Assembly (NCBI RefSeq): GCF_003635045.1
Contig: NZ_RBXT01000001.1
Span: 3,782,001-3,846,000 of the forward strand
Source: Terracoccus luteus
GTDB lineage: Bacteria; Actinomycetota; Actinomycetes; Actinomycetales; Dermatophilaceae
Length of the DNA: 64,000 nucleotides
Direction: 5' to 3'
The notes below the pieces were generated by a model. That model did no database searches. It saw only the letters and a list, made by a program, of their open reading frames with translations, and was not told the origin of the DNA. Position 1 is the stretch's first letter. Every line of letters starts with the position of its first letter. A program made the position numbers and the translations under genes. Positions 17,295-25,984 of the stretch are shown piece after piece.

Positions 17295-18608
17295 ATGACC
17301 GCGAGCCCCGAGGAGGTCCGGCGCACCGTCGAGGCGGTGTGGCGCATCGAGGCGGCCCGGGTGACCGCCGTCGTCGCGCGGCTCGTCGGGGACATCGGCC
17401 TTGCCGAGGACCTCGCCCAGGACGCCGTCGTGCAGGCCATCGAGCAGTGGCCCCGCGACGGCGTCCCGGACCGCCCCGGGGCCTGGCTCACCGCCACCGC
17501 GCGGCGCCGGGCGGTCGACCGCATCCGCCGCGACGTGACGCTGGCCCGCAAGCTGCAGCTGCTGGGCCCGGCCGAGGAGCTGCGGGTGGCGGCGCTGACC
17601 GAGGGCGACCTCGACCTCGCACTGGAGGACGTCCGCGACGACGTGCTGGCGCTCGTCTTCGCCGCCTGCCACCCGGCGCTCGGCGCCCAGGTGCGGATCA
17701 CGCTGACCCTGCGCATGATCGGAGGTCTCACGACCCGTGAGATCGCCCGCGCCCTGCTCACCCCCGAGTCGACCGTGGCGCAGCGGGTCTCGCGGGCCAA
17801 GCGCACACTCTCGGCCGACGGGGTGCGGCTCGAGATCCCCACCGGGGCCGACCTCGCGCCGCGTCTCGCCTCCGTGCTCGAGGTCGTCTACCTCATCTTC
17901 AACGAGGGGTACTCGGCGACGACGGGCCGCGACTGGGTGAGGGGCGACCTCATGGAGGAGGCCGTGCGCCTCGGCCGCGTCCTCGCCTCCCTCACGCCGC
18001 GGGAGCCCGAGGTGCACGGGCTGCTCGCCCTCATGGAGATCCAGGCCTCGCGCACCCGTGCCCGCCTCGGCCCGCGCGGGGAGCCGGTGCTCCTGCTCGA
18101 CCAGAACCGCACCCGGTGGGACCGTGCCCTCGTGCGGCACGCGTTGGCGGCCCTCGACCGGGCGGCCGAGCTCGTCGGCGTGCCGGAGGGCGGCGGACTA
18201 CCCACCCGGCCGATCGGGCCCTACCAGCTTCAGGCCGAGATCGCGGCCGTGCACGCGCGGGCCGCCACCGCCGACGCCACCGACTGGCAGCGCATCGTCG
18301 GCCTCTACGACCTGCTGCGGGAGTCGCGCCCCTCTCCCGTCGTCGACCTCAACCGGGCCGTCGCGCTGTCGTACGCCGTCGGGCCCGCCCCTGCCCTGGA
18401 GGCCGTCGACGACCTCATGGCCGGCGGGGCGCTCGACGGCTACCACCTGCTGCCGAGCGTGCGCGCCGACCTGTTGCTGCGGCTTGACCGGCCGTCCGAG
18501 GCACGGGCCGAGCTGGTCCGTGCGGCGGCGATGACCTCGAACGAGGCCGAACGTGCCCTGCTCGAGCGTCGGGCCGACGCCCTGGATGCGGCTCCGCCCG
18601 AGGCGTGA
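17295..18608 (+). CDS. ECF sigma factor with C-terminal TPR-like domain (ECF42-like)
   Basis: A 437-residue extracytoplasmic-function sigma factor. Region 2 (AEDLAQDAVVQAIEQWPRDG) and region 4 (TLRMIGGLTTREIARALL, ESTVAQRVSRAKRTL) lie in the first 190 residues; the remaining 240 residues form an alpha-helical extension (FNEGYSATTG, then PIGPYQLQAEIAAVHARA) of the type described in ECF42 factors. No anti-sigma factor gene is adjacent, in keeping with control by the extension itself. The ATG at 17295 directly abuts the 9-bp repeats. Confidence 0.9.
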   Translation: MTASPEEVRRTVEAVWRIEAARVTAVVARLVGDIGLAEDLAQDAVVQAIEQWPRDGVPDRPGAWLTATARRRAVDRIRRDVTLARKLQLLGPAEELRVAALTEGDLDLALEDVRDDVLALVFAACHPALGAQVRITLTLRMIGGLTTREIARALLTPESTVAQRVSRAKRTLSADGVRLEIPTGADLAPRLASVLEVVYLIFNEGYSATTGRDWVRGDLMEEAVRLGRVLASLTPREPEVHGLLALMEIQASRTRARLGPRGEPVLLLDQNRTRWDRALVRHALAALDRAAELVGVPEGGGLPTRPIGPYQLQAEIAAVHARAATADATDWQRIVGLYDLLRESRPSPVVDLNRAVALSYAVGPAPALEAVDDLMAGGALDGYHLLPSVRADLLLRLDRPSEARAELVRAAAMTSNEAERALLERRADALDAAPPEA

Positions 18609-18646
18609 GGGCCGCTCGAGCAGATCGGGGCGCCGTCGTCGCCGGT

Positions 18647-18668
18647 CCGAACACGACCCGAACACGAC
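18647..18668 (+). promoter_or_regulatory. Two tandem 11-bp direct repeats, candidate OmpR-type site
   Basis: CCGAACACGAC occurs twice back to back (18647-18657, 18658-18668), about 90 bp before the lipoprotein gene and just ahead of TTGACC at 18681. Direct repeats with an 11-bp period are the layout bound by OmpR/PhoP-type regulators. The 13-mer CCGAACACGACCC recurs on the minus strand at 24527-24515, upstream of the OmpR-type regulator gene of this window. Confidence 0.5.
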
Positions 18669-18758
18669 TCTCGCCCCACGTTGACCTGCGCGGCGCACAG
18701 TGGTGAGTGCGGCCCGAGCCGGGCCGCCTTCGTTCTCGACGAGAAGGACCGCACCACC

Positions 18759-19448
18759 ATGAGCACGACGCGCACCACCCGCAGCCGCCTGCTGGCCCTC
18801 GGCCTCGCCGGCGCCACCGCCCTCAGCCTCTCCGCCTGCTCCAAGACCGGCCCCGCCGGCCCGCTCGCCGACGCCAAGGTCACCACCGCCTCCTCGGACG
18901 CGGTCGCCGGAGCCGGCACCACCGCATCCGGACGCCCCGGCACCGTCGTGGACGCCGACACCGCCGCGCTCGTCCCGGCGATGGCCGCGGCCGACCCGGG
19001 CCCAGCGGGCAAGGCCGGCCGGAAGGGTGACGCCCGCGACCGGCTCATCCGTGCGCTGCACGCGACGTGGGTGACGATGAGCAAGCAGGGGCCGGTGACG
19101 CACCAGGCGATCCGCGGCGAGGTGACGGCCGTGACCGCGACCTCCGTCACCGTCAAGGCCAAGGACGGCTACTCCCTGACCTTCACGGCGAACTCCGCCA
19201 CGATGGTCAAGCAGCGCGACCTCTCGGCACCGAAGGGCCAGCGCAAGCCGGTCGACTCGTCGCTGTCGACGGTGTCGGTCGGGGCCCGGGCCCTCGTCGT
19301 CGGTACCGGGGCGACGGGGCCGACGGCCACGAGGGTCGTCTCCCTGACCGGCCAGCGGCCGGCGAAGACGGCGCAGCCGTCGGCCCCGTCGAGCCCCTCG
19401 GCCCCGTCGGTCAGTCCTTCGACCGGGGCGTCGTCCTCGACGAGCTGA
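18759..19448 (+). CDS. Lipoprotein with DUF5666-like OB-fold domain
   Basis: A 229-residue exported lipoprotein: a positively charged start, a hydrophobic segment, and the lipobox LSAC with Cys at about 28. A stretch of low complexity is followed at about 110-190 by an all-beta domain (AIRGEVTAVTATSVTVKAKD, then GARALVVGTGATGPTATRVV) like the OB-fold domain DUF5666. The tail is Ser/Pro/Ala-rich. Its last 38 bases overlap the 3' end of the convergent terC gene. Direct repeats at 18647 suggest control by an OmpR-type regulator. Confidence 0.82.
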   Translation: MSTTRTTRSRLLALGLAGATALSLSACSKTGPAGPLADAKVTTASSDAVAGAGTTASGRPGTVVDADTAALVPAMAAADPGPAGKAGRKGDARDRLIRALHATWVTMSKQGPVTHQAIRGEVTAVTATSVTVKAKDGYSLTFTANSATMVKQRDLSAPKGQRKPVDSSLSTVSVGARALVVGTGATGPTATRVVSLTGQRPAKTAQPSAPSSPSAPSVSPSTGASSSTS

Positions 19449-20508
19449 CCGAGGCCGCCTCGACCTCGGCGACGTCGGGCTCGCCGCCGCCTTCGCGCTC
19501 GGCGCGACGGGTGGCGGCCAGGCTCGTGAAGGTCACGACGACGAGCACGCCGATGATGACACCGAGCGAGGGCAGGGTCGGCACCTCGGGCACCGACGGC
19601 CACACGCCGTGGGCCCAGTGCAGCACGAGCTTGACGCCGATGAAGGCGAGGATGATCGCCAGGCCGTGGCCGAGGTGCACGAGCTTGCTCAGGGCGTTCT
19701 CGAGCACGAAGTAGAGGGCGCGCAGGCCGAGCAGGGCGAAGGCGTTGGTGGCGAACACGAGGTAGGGGTCGCCGGTGATGCCGTAGACCGCCGGCACCGA
19801 GTCGATGGCGAAGACGATGTCGGTGCCGAGGATGGCGACGGCCACGATGGCGAGCGGCGTGAGCCAGCGCTTGCCGTCACGCTTGACCGTGAGGTTGGCG
19901 CCCTCGTAGTCGTCGGTGACGGGGAAGAAGCGGCGGAGCAGGCGGACGCTGCGCATCGTGCTGACGTCGACGGAGTGGTCGGCGTGCGAGAGGGCGTCAC
20001 GGCCGACCTTGACGGCGGTCGCGAGCAGGATGGCGCCGAAGAGCAGGAAGGTCCACGAGAACGACGAGATCATCTGCGCGCCGACGGCGATGAAGATCGC
20101 CCGCAGCACTAGGGCGCCGCCGACGCCGATGAGCAGCACCCGCTGGCGCAGCTCACGCGGCACGGCGAAGGCCGAGAGCAGGATGATGAAGACGAAGAGG
20201 TTGTCGACCGACAGCGCCTTCTCGACGATGTAGCCGGTGTAGTACTCGACGCCCTGCTGCGAGCCGTACTGCGACCAGAGGTAGCCACCGAAGGCGAGCG
20301 GGATGGCGATGTAGAACGCCGACCAGCCGACCGCTTCGCGCATGCTCGGGTCGTGGGGCTTGCGGGTGATGAGGAAGTCGATGACGAACAGGGCGATCAC
20401 GCCGACGATCGTCACGGTCCAGAGCGTCGGGCTCGCGATCGAGGCCGTCGACGTCACGGGCTGCTCGGCCGTCGACCAGACGGCGGGCAGGGTGGAGGCA
20501 GAGAACAT
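19411..20508 (-). CDS. TerC family integral membrane protein (manganese exporter type)
   Basis: A 365-residue TerC/Alx protein with about eight membrane helices. It carries the family signatures EKALSVDNLFVFIILL and the paired GTDIVFAIDSVPA, whose acidic residues lie in the membrane and are linked to metal transport. The start ATG 20508 follows GAGGAG; an upstream in-frame start at 20568 would lie inside the leader. A yybP-ykoY-like leader and a good promoter precede it, so I infer Mn export to protect against excess manganese. The C-terminal cytosolic tail is acidic. Confidence 0.92.
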   Translation of the reverse strand: MFSASTLPAVWSTAEQPVTSTASIASPTLWTVTIVGVIALFVIDFLITRKPHDPSMREAVGWSAFYIAIPLAFGGYLWSQYGSQQGVEYYTGYIVEKALSVDNLFVFIILLSAFAVPRELRQRVLLIGVGGALVLRAIFIAVGAQMISSFSWTFLLFGAILLATAVKVGRDALSHADHSVDVSTMRSVRLLRRFFPVTDDYEGANLTVKRDGKRWLTPLAIVAVAILGTDIVFAIDSVPAVYGITGDPYLVFATNAFALLGLRALYFVLENALSKLVHLGHGLAIILAFIGVKLVLHWAHGVWPSVPEVPTLPSLGVIIGVLVVVTFTSLAATRRAEREGGGEPDVAEVEAASVSSSRTTPRSKD

Positions 20509-20625
20509 GGGTCTCCTCAGATCATTGCGGTCTGAGGTCTCCTTCACCGGCGACTGCCGGCCCCGCACCGGGGTGGTCGCGGGACCACCGTACTGACCGG
20601 AACGAGCGAGGAAGTACTCCCCTCA
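20509..20625 (-). promoter_or_regulatory. yybP-ykoY manganese riboswitch with SD-sequestering hairpin
   Basis: The leader of terC begins UGAGG (20625-20621) overlapping the conserved loop GGGGAGUA (20622-20615), and ends with GAGACC then CCUCA (20537-20533), which pairs with the opening UGAGG as helix P1, just as in known yybP-ykoY aptamers. The same CCUCAGA (20537-20531) can instead pair with UCUGAGG (20521-20515), which contains the Shine-Dalgarno. The two helices exclude each other, so Mn binding should free the ribosome site. The pairing is seen in the sequence; Mn specificity comes from the family. Confidence 0.82.
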
Positions 20626-20630
20626 CTTGA

Positions 20631-20659
20631 AGCGTAAAGCAGGTCGGCGCCGCCTTCAA
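20631..20659 (-). promoter_or_regulatory. terC promoter
   Basis: TTGAAG (20659-20654) and TACGCT (20636-20631) are separated by exactly 17 bp on the minus strand. Transcription would begin near 20624, at the very first base of the riboswitch. Confidence 0.75.
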
Positions 20660-20687
20660 CTCCACCCCACGTCACCGGGGACGGGCA

Positions 20688-20711
20688 CGGATGCCGGGTG
20701 GCCGGCATCCG
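20688..20711 (-). terminator. Hairpin terminator after the VIT gene
   Basis: CGGATGCCGG (20688-20697) and CCGGCATCCG (20702-20711) form a perfect 10-bp stem with a four-base loop, 31 bp after the VIT stop codon and ahead of the terC promoter. It is made of two inverted GGATGCCG words and lacks a strong U tract. Confidence 0.65.
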
Positions 20712-20741
20712 CGCCCACGTCGGCCCGGCGAGGCGGCGGGG

Positions 20742-21467
20742 TCAGCCGCCGATGGACGTGCCGACGAGCGCGCCGACGGCGTAGGTCACGCCCATCGCGA
20801 GCAGGCCGCCCGCGACGTTGCGCACGGCGGCCGGCACGACGGGGCTGCGACCGAGGCGGGCGCTCACCCAGCCGGTGAGCGCGAGGGCGATGGTCACGGC
20901 GACGACGGTGACGACGGTGCGCACCGACTCGGGTGCCAGGCCGATGGTGAGCAACGGCAGGAGGGCACCGACCGTGAACGCGAGCATCGAGGCACCCGCG
21001 GCCTGCCAGGGGCTGGTCAGCGCGTCCTCGTCGAGACCGAGCTCGGCGTCGAGGTGGGCGGCGAGCGGGTCGACGGCGGTCAGCTCCTCGGCGACCCGGC
21101 GGGCCGTCTCGGGGGTGAGTCCCTTCGCCTCGTACAGCTCGGTGAGCTCGGCGAGCTCGCCCTCGGGGTCCTCGGCGAGCTCTCGCCGCTCGAGGGCGAT
21201 GAGGGCCTTCTCGGAGTCACGCTGCGTGCTCACGGAGACGTACTCGCCCGCCGCCATCGACATGGCGCCCGCGGCGAGCGCGGCCACGCCCGCGACGAGG
21301 ATGGCGCCGTGGTCGCTCGTGGCGCCGGCGACACCGACGACGACACCGGCCGTCGAGACGATGCCGTCGTTGGCCCCCAGCACACCGGCGCGAAGCCAGT
21401 TGAGGCGGCGGGCGAGGCTGCCGTCGTGCGGCTCGGTGGACGTCACCGCGGCCGTGGCGTCGGACAT
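20742..21467 (-). CDS. VIT1/CCC1 family iron/manganese transporter
   Basis: A 241-residue membrane protein of the VIT1/CCC1 family, which moves Fe2+ or Mn2+ out of the cytosol. The N-terminal signature RAGVLGANDGIVSTAGVVVGVAGA and the second-helix segment AAGAMSMAAGEYVSVSTQRDSE are clear; an acidic cytosolic domain (about 80-145) binds metal in homologues, and three hydrophobic segments follow. CGAGGAG precedes the ATG. It lies directly upstream of terC on the same strand but is separated by a hairpin and terC's own promoter, so the two look like a manganese-homeostasis pair. Confidence 0.92.
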   Translation of the reverse strand: MSDATAAVTSTEPHDGSLARRLNWLRAGVLGANDGIVSTAGVVVGVAGATSDHGAILVAGVAALAAGAMSMAAGEYVSVSTQRDSEKALIALERRELAEDPEGELAELTELYEAKGLTPETARRVAEELTAVDPLAAHLDAELGLDEDALTSPWQAAGASMLAFTVGALLPLLTIGLAPESVRTVVTVVAVTIALALTGWVSARLGRSPVVPAAVRNVAGGLLAMGVTYAVGALVGTSIGG

Positions 21468-21596
21468 CGTCTTCTCCTCGGTCGTGGCGTGGGCCGCTGC
21501 CCGTGGGCCCGGGCGCAGCCGTCACGACGATGGTGGCACCGAGGCCACGACCTGTCATCGCAGGTGAGGCTCACCTTCCCCTGGGCAGAGAGGGCC

Positions 21597-22289
21597 TCAG
21601 GCCTGGTCGCGGTACCGCTGGGCCTGGGCGACCTTCTCGCGCACGGCGTCGGCGGATGCCGGGGAGGCCCCCTTCGTGGGGTCGCCCGCGTCGGCGGCGT
21701 AGGGGGTTACGTAGACGGCGGTGTCGCGCTGGGTGCGCCATCCCTCCGCCAGCGGGCCGAGGTCGACCACGTCGTAGCCCAGGCGGTCGAGCGCGTCCGT
21801 CACGGTCGCCTTGGCGTCGGCGTCGTCGCCCGCGATGGGCAGGGACGTGCGCTCGGGGTCGCCGGACGGGCGACCGAGTACGGCGAGGTGCTGGAAGAAG
21901 ATGTTGTTGAAGGCCTTGACGACCTTCGAGGTCGGCAGGTGCTGCTGCAGCAGCTCGGACGTCGTGCTCGTCTCGTCGTCGAGCTCTGCGATCTGCCCGT
22001 CGCGCTCCGGGTAGTAGTTCATCGTGTCGATCACGACCTTGCCGGCGAGCTCGTCGACGGGCACCTCGTCCCTGTTCTTGAGCGGGATGGTGACGACGAC
22101 GACGTCACCGGCCGTGGCGGCCTCGCTCGTCGTCGCGGCCCGGGCGTTCGGGCCAAGCTGCGCGACGAGGTCGCCGAGCGTCTCCGGCCCTCGACTGTTG
22201 CTGATCACGACGTGGTCGCCGGCGTCCACCGCCAGACGGGCCAGGGTGCTGCCGATGTTTCCGCTTCCGATGAGTCCCCAGGTGGTCAT
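21597..22289 (-). CDS. NADPH-dependent F420 reductase-like protein
   Basis: A 230-residue NAD(P)-binding protein of the F420-dependent NADP reductase / dinucleotide-binding family. The N-terminal Rossmann motif is WGLIGSGNIGSTLARLAV, with NSRGPETL at the second strand that would contact the NADP phosphate, then VVIDTMNYYPERDG and VKAFNNIFFQHL. Whether it uses F420 cannot be judged; no F420 genes are in the window. No clear ribosome site precedes the ATG. Its neighbours give no pathway context. Confidence 0.82.
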   Translation of the reverse strand: MTTWGLIGSGNIGSTLARLAVDAGDHVVISNSRGPETLGDLVAQLGPNARAATTSEAATAGDVVVVTIPLKNRDEVPVDELAGKVVIDTMNYYPERDGQIAELDDETSTTSELLQQHLPTSKVVKAFNNIFFQHLAVLGRPSGDPERTSLPIAGDDADAKATVTDALDRLGYDVVDLGPLAEGWRTQRDTAVYVTPYAADAGDPTKGASPASADAVREKVAQAQRYRDQA

Positions 22290-22373
22290 GAGGAGGCCAA
22301 CGTCGTTGCGGCGGCGGTCATTCCGTGCCGCAGGGACGGGCGACCGCAGGGTGGCCGCAGGGTGGCCGCCGGG

Positions 22374-23743
22374 TCAGGCGGGCAGGGTCACCGTGAACCG
22401 GGCGCCGCCCTCGTCGGCGTGGCCCGCCTCGACGGTGCCACCGAGCAGACCCACGAGACGGCCGACGATGGCGAGGCCGAGACCGGTGCCGACCGGCCGC
22501 AGCCCGCGGTAGCGCTCGTGCAGCACCGACGGCTCGAAGGCGACGCCGAGGTCGTCGTCGGTGAGGCCAGGGCCGCCGTCGCGCACCTCGACGACGGCGT
22601 GCCCGGGCGCGCCGGGCCGGACCTCGAGCACGACGGGCGCCTCGGTCGGCGTCACCCGCAGCGCGTTCTCGAGCAGGCCGTCGACCACCTGGCGCAGCCG
22701 GGCCGGGTCGGTTGTCGCCCACACGCCGGCCCCGGGCACGGCGAGCCGGAAGGGCACCCCGACCTCGGCGCACCGGCGCGACCAGACCGCCTCGACGTCG
22801 CGGGCGACCGCCACGAGGTCGACGAGCCGGGGCTCGACCCGCGGCTGCTGGGCGTCGAGCCGCGCGAGGTCGAGCAGGTCGGCGACGAGGCGGTCGAGGC
22901 GACGGGCCTCACCGGCCATGACGCCACCCACCCGGGCCGTCTCGTCGGCGGGGACCACGCCCTCGGCGAGCGACTCGGCGTAGCCCCGGATGCCGGTCAG
23001 CGGGGTGCGCAGGTCGTGGCTCACCGAGAGCAGGAAGTCACGCTGGCGACCCTCCGACCGGGTGAGCGAGCCGGTGAGGCGGTTGAGGGCGCTCGCCACC
23101 TCGGCCACCTCACGCGGGCCGGTGACGGGGACGGCGACGTCGCGCCGTCCGGCGGCCAGGGCGTGGGCGGCGTCGGCCGTGCCGCGCAACGGGCGGGACA
23201 GCCGGCGGGCGAGCAGGGCGCCGACGGCCACGGCCACGGCCGCGGCCACGAGCAGGGCGAGGAGCACCCGGCGCACGAGCTGGTCCGACTCGGCGGTCGC
23301 GTCGGAGCGGCGCTGCACGAGGATGATGCCGCCGGCGTCGGTCGGGCGACCCTCGATGAGCACCGCCTGGCCGTCGACGTCCTGCCGGTCGGACACCGCC
23401 GTGCCGCCCAGCAGCAGCTGCCGGCGCTCGGGGGTCAGGGCCTGACGGGCGAGGCGGCTCGTCGAGATGATGCCCCCGCCGCGCCCGACGCTGGCCGACT
23501 CGACGTTGAGGGCCCCGAGCAGTCGCACGGCCCGGGTCTGGGCGGCGACGGTCGACTGGTTGTCCGCCCGCGCGGCGGCCCCGTCGGCGATGCGGGCCAG
23601 CGTGCTGCGCGCGGCCTCGTCGGCGGACGACCGCGTCAGCCCGACGGCGAGCACCCCGGCGAGGGTCGCGGTCAGCACGGCGATGGCGACGGCCAGGCCG
23701 ATGACCTGCGTCGAGAGGCTGGTGCGGCGCCACCCTGTCCGGT

Positions 23744-23747
<4 letters not shown>
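22374..23747 (-). CDS. Sensor histidine kinase (OmpR partner)
   Basis: A 457-residue two-pass kinase: TM1 at about 15-38, an extracytoplasmic domain of about 130 residues, TM2 near 175-195, a HAMP domain, the HisKA box FLLSVSHDLRTPLTGIRGYAESLAEG split by the phospho-acceptor His, the N box LLENALRVTP, and G boxes DGGPGLTDDD and VGTGLGLAIVGRL. It starts at GTG 23747, overlapping the regulator stop as GTGA. The sensor domain has no recognisable fold, so the signal is unknown. Confidence 0.92.
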
Positions 23748-24466
<719 letters not shown>

Positions 24467-24511
24467 GCTCGCACTCTAGACGCGGCGGCTCACGGCTCGG
24501 CCGCGCCGATG

Positions 24512-25096
24512 TCAGGGTCGTGTTCGGGTGCGGCGGCGGCCCACCCACCACGCCAGCGCGGCGACGGCGACGAGCCCGACGACGGCCACGCCCCACCACG
24601 AGCCCGCCTCGGCGGCGACCCAGGCCTGCACCACCGCGATGCCGACCGTGGCGTAGAGCGCGGCCCAGGCGCAAGACCCCACGACGGCGGCCGGGAGGTA
24701 GTGGCGCAGCGGCATGCGGAGGGCGCCTGAGGCGAGGTGCACCGCCGTCTGCACGCCGACCGTCAGGTAGCTGAGGGTGACGGCGACGGGCCCGAGCCGG
24801 CGCACGAGGGCGGTCCCGCGGTCGAGGTGTCGGTCGGTGGTGTCGGGGTCGGTGGTGTCGGGGTCGGTGGTGTCAGGCTCGGCGGCGTCATTACGGGTGG
24901 GTGGGCTGGGAGGGGGCGTGCCAGCATCCGGCCGGGGGGTCCGCGTCGGCGAGGCGGCGCGGGCGGTACGCCGACGGCGCCAGCCCGCGACGGCGCCGCG
25001 GCCCACCCAGTACGTCGCGTTCGACCGGGCGAACACGATGACGAAGAGCGCGGCGAACGCCTGCCAGAACGGCAGCTCGGCCAGCCTGTCGAGCAT
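24512..25096 (-). CDS. DedA/VTT-family membrane protein with repeat insert
   Basis: A 194-residue membrane protein related to DedA (VTT domain), the group implicated in lipid scrambling. The N-terminal helix reads FWQAFAALFVIVFARSNATYWVGRGA and the core has YLTVGVQTAVHLASGALRMP, typical of the family. Between them is an unusual polar insert of about 45 residues, rich in Pro, Thr and Asp, with three DTTDP-type repeats coded by a 15-bp tandem array. Start ATG 25096 follows TAGGGT (25108-25103) by six bases: leaderless. Confidence 0.82.
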   Translation of the reverse strand: MLDRLAELPFWQAFAALFVIVFARSNATYWVGRGAVAGWRRRRTARAASPTRTPRPDAGTPPPSPPTRNDAAEPDTTDPDTTDPDTTDRHLDRGTALVRRLGPVAVTLSYLTVGVQTAVHLASGALRMPLRHYLPAAVVGSCAWAALYATVGIAVVQAWVAAEAGSWWGVAVVGLVAVAALAWWVGRRRTRTRP

Positions 25097-25139
25097 GCCC
25101 ACACCCTAGGTGGACCCGACAGCGGACGACCGGCGTGGC

Positions 25140-25700
25140 TCAGGCAGGGGTGAGCTCGACCTCGGCGGCGGTCTTGACCTCGCCCGTGCGGCCCGGCGCC
25201 TCCGCCCACGACCAGTAGAGGTTGGTGTGGGCGATGACCTGCTCGGCGCTGGCCCCGGCGCCCCACTCGCGGAGGTCCTCGGTGGTGTGGGCGTCGGAGA
25301 CGAGCGTGACGTCGTAGCCGCGGACGAGGGCGCCGTGCAAGGTCGAGCGGATGCACATGTCGGTCTGGGCGCCCACGACGACGATGCGCCCGACACCACG
25401 CTCGGCGAGCCGCTGCTCGAGGTCGGTGCCCTCGAAGGAGTCGCCGTAGCGCTTGTGCACGACCGGCTCGCCGTCACGCTGCTGCAGCTCGGTCACGTAC
25501 TGCCAGCCGTCGGACCCCTGCGCGAGGTCGTCGTCGGAGTGCTGCACCCACACCACGGGGACGTCGCTCGCCCGGGCGCGGTCGACGAGCGAGGCGATGC
25601 GCTCGACCACGCCGTCGCGGTCGTGCGACTGGGCCACGACGTCGCGCTGGACGTCGATGACGACGAGAGCGGTGCCGGGTCGGTTGGTCAGGGTGGTCAT
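25140..25700 (-). CDS. Isochorismatase family cysteine hydrolase
   Basis: A 186-residue cysteine hydrolase of the isochorismatase/nicotinamidase superfamily. The catalytic triad is readable as Asp in VVIDVQRDV, Lys in VVHKRYGDSF and Cys in GAQTDMCIRSTLHGA, with the usual cis-peptide just before the Cys region. Members hydrolyse amides such as nicotinamide or N-carbamoylsarcosine; the metal-binding Asp-His-His set of nicotinamidases is not evident, so I leave the substrate open. GAGGAGGACCC precedes the ATG. Confidence 0.88.
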   Translation of the reverse strand: MTTLTNRPGTALVVIDVQRDVVAQSHDRDGVVERIASLVDRARASDVPVVWVQHSDDDLAQGSDGWQYVTELQQRDGEPVVHKRYGDSFEGTDLEQRLAERGVGRIVVVGAQTDMCIRSTLHGALVRGYDVTLVSDAHTTEDLREWGAGASAEQVIAHTNLYWSWAEAPGRTGEVKTAAEVELTPA

Positions 25701-25780
25701 GGGTCCTCCTCGTCGAGGTGCGGCCGGGGCTGCCGGCGCCTCCGAACCTACGACCGCCCGCCGACACTGTCACCACCCCG

Positions 25781-25965
25781 CCGTGGCGGGAAAAGGAGCG
25801 CGCCCGGGCCGGATGCGTGTCCGGAACCGGGCCGTGGCGGGAAAAGGTGCGCGCCCGGGCCGGAGGCGTGTCCGGAATCGGGCCGTGGCGGGAAAAAGTG
25901 TGCGCCCGGGCCGGAGGCGTGTCCGGAACCGGGCCGTGGCGGGAAAAGTGTGCGCCCGGCCGGGA
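25781..25965. repeat. 51-bp tandem repeat array
   Basis: Units beginning CCGTGGCGGGAAAA start at 25781, 25832, 25883 and 25934, a constant period of 51 bp. Three units are full length and highly similar; the fourth is cut short after about 32 bp. Each contains GTGTCCGGAA and CGCCCGGGCCGG. Because 51 is a multiple of three the array stays open in frame with the following methyltransferase, giving 17-residue repeats if translated, and on the other strand too. The preceding 80 bp hold the start region of the isochorismatase gene. Confidence 0.93.
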
Positions 25966-25984
25966 GTGGGATGCTGGGGCCGCC

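Noticed and set aside
25781-25965. Possible CRISPR array
   Set aside because: The 51-bp units are contiguous, without unique spacers, and no cas genes are present.
25718-25984. N-terminal extension of the RNA methyltransferase through the 51-bp repeats
   Set aside because: The frame is open only because the repeat length is a multiple of three; the family N terminus begins at 25985 and the opposite strand is equally open.
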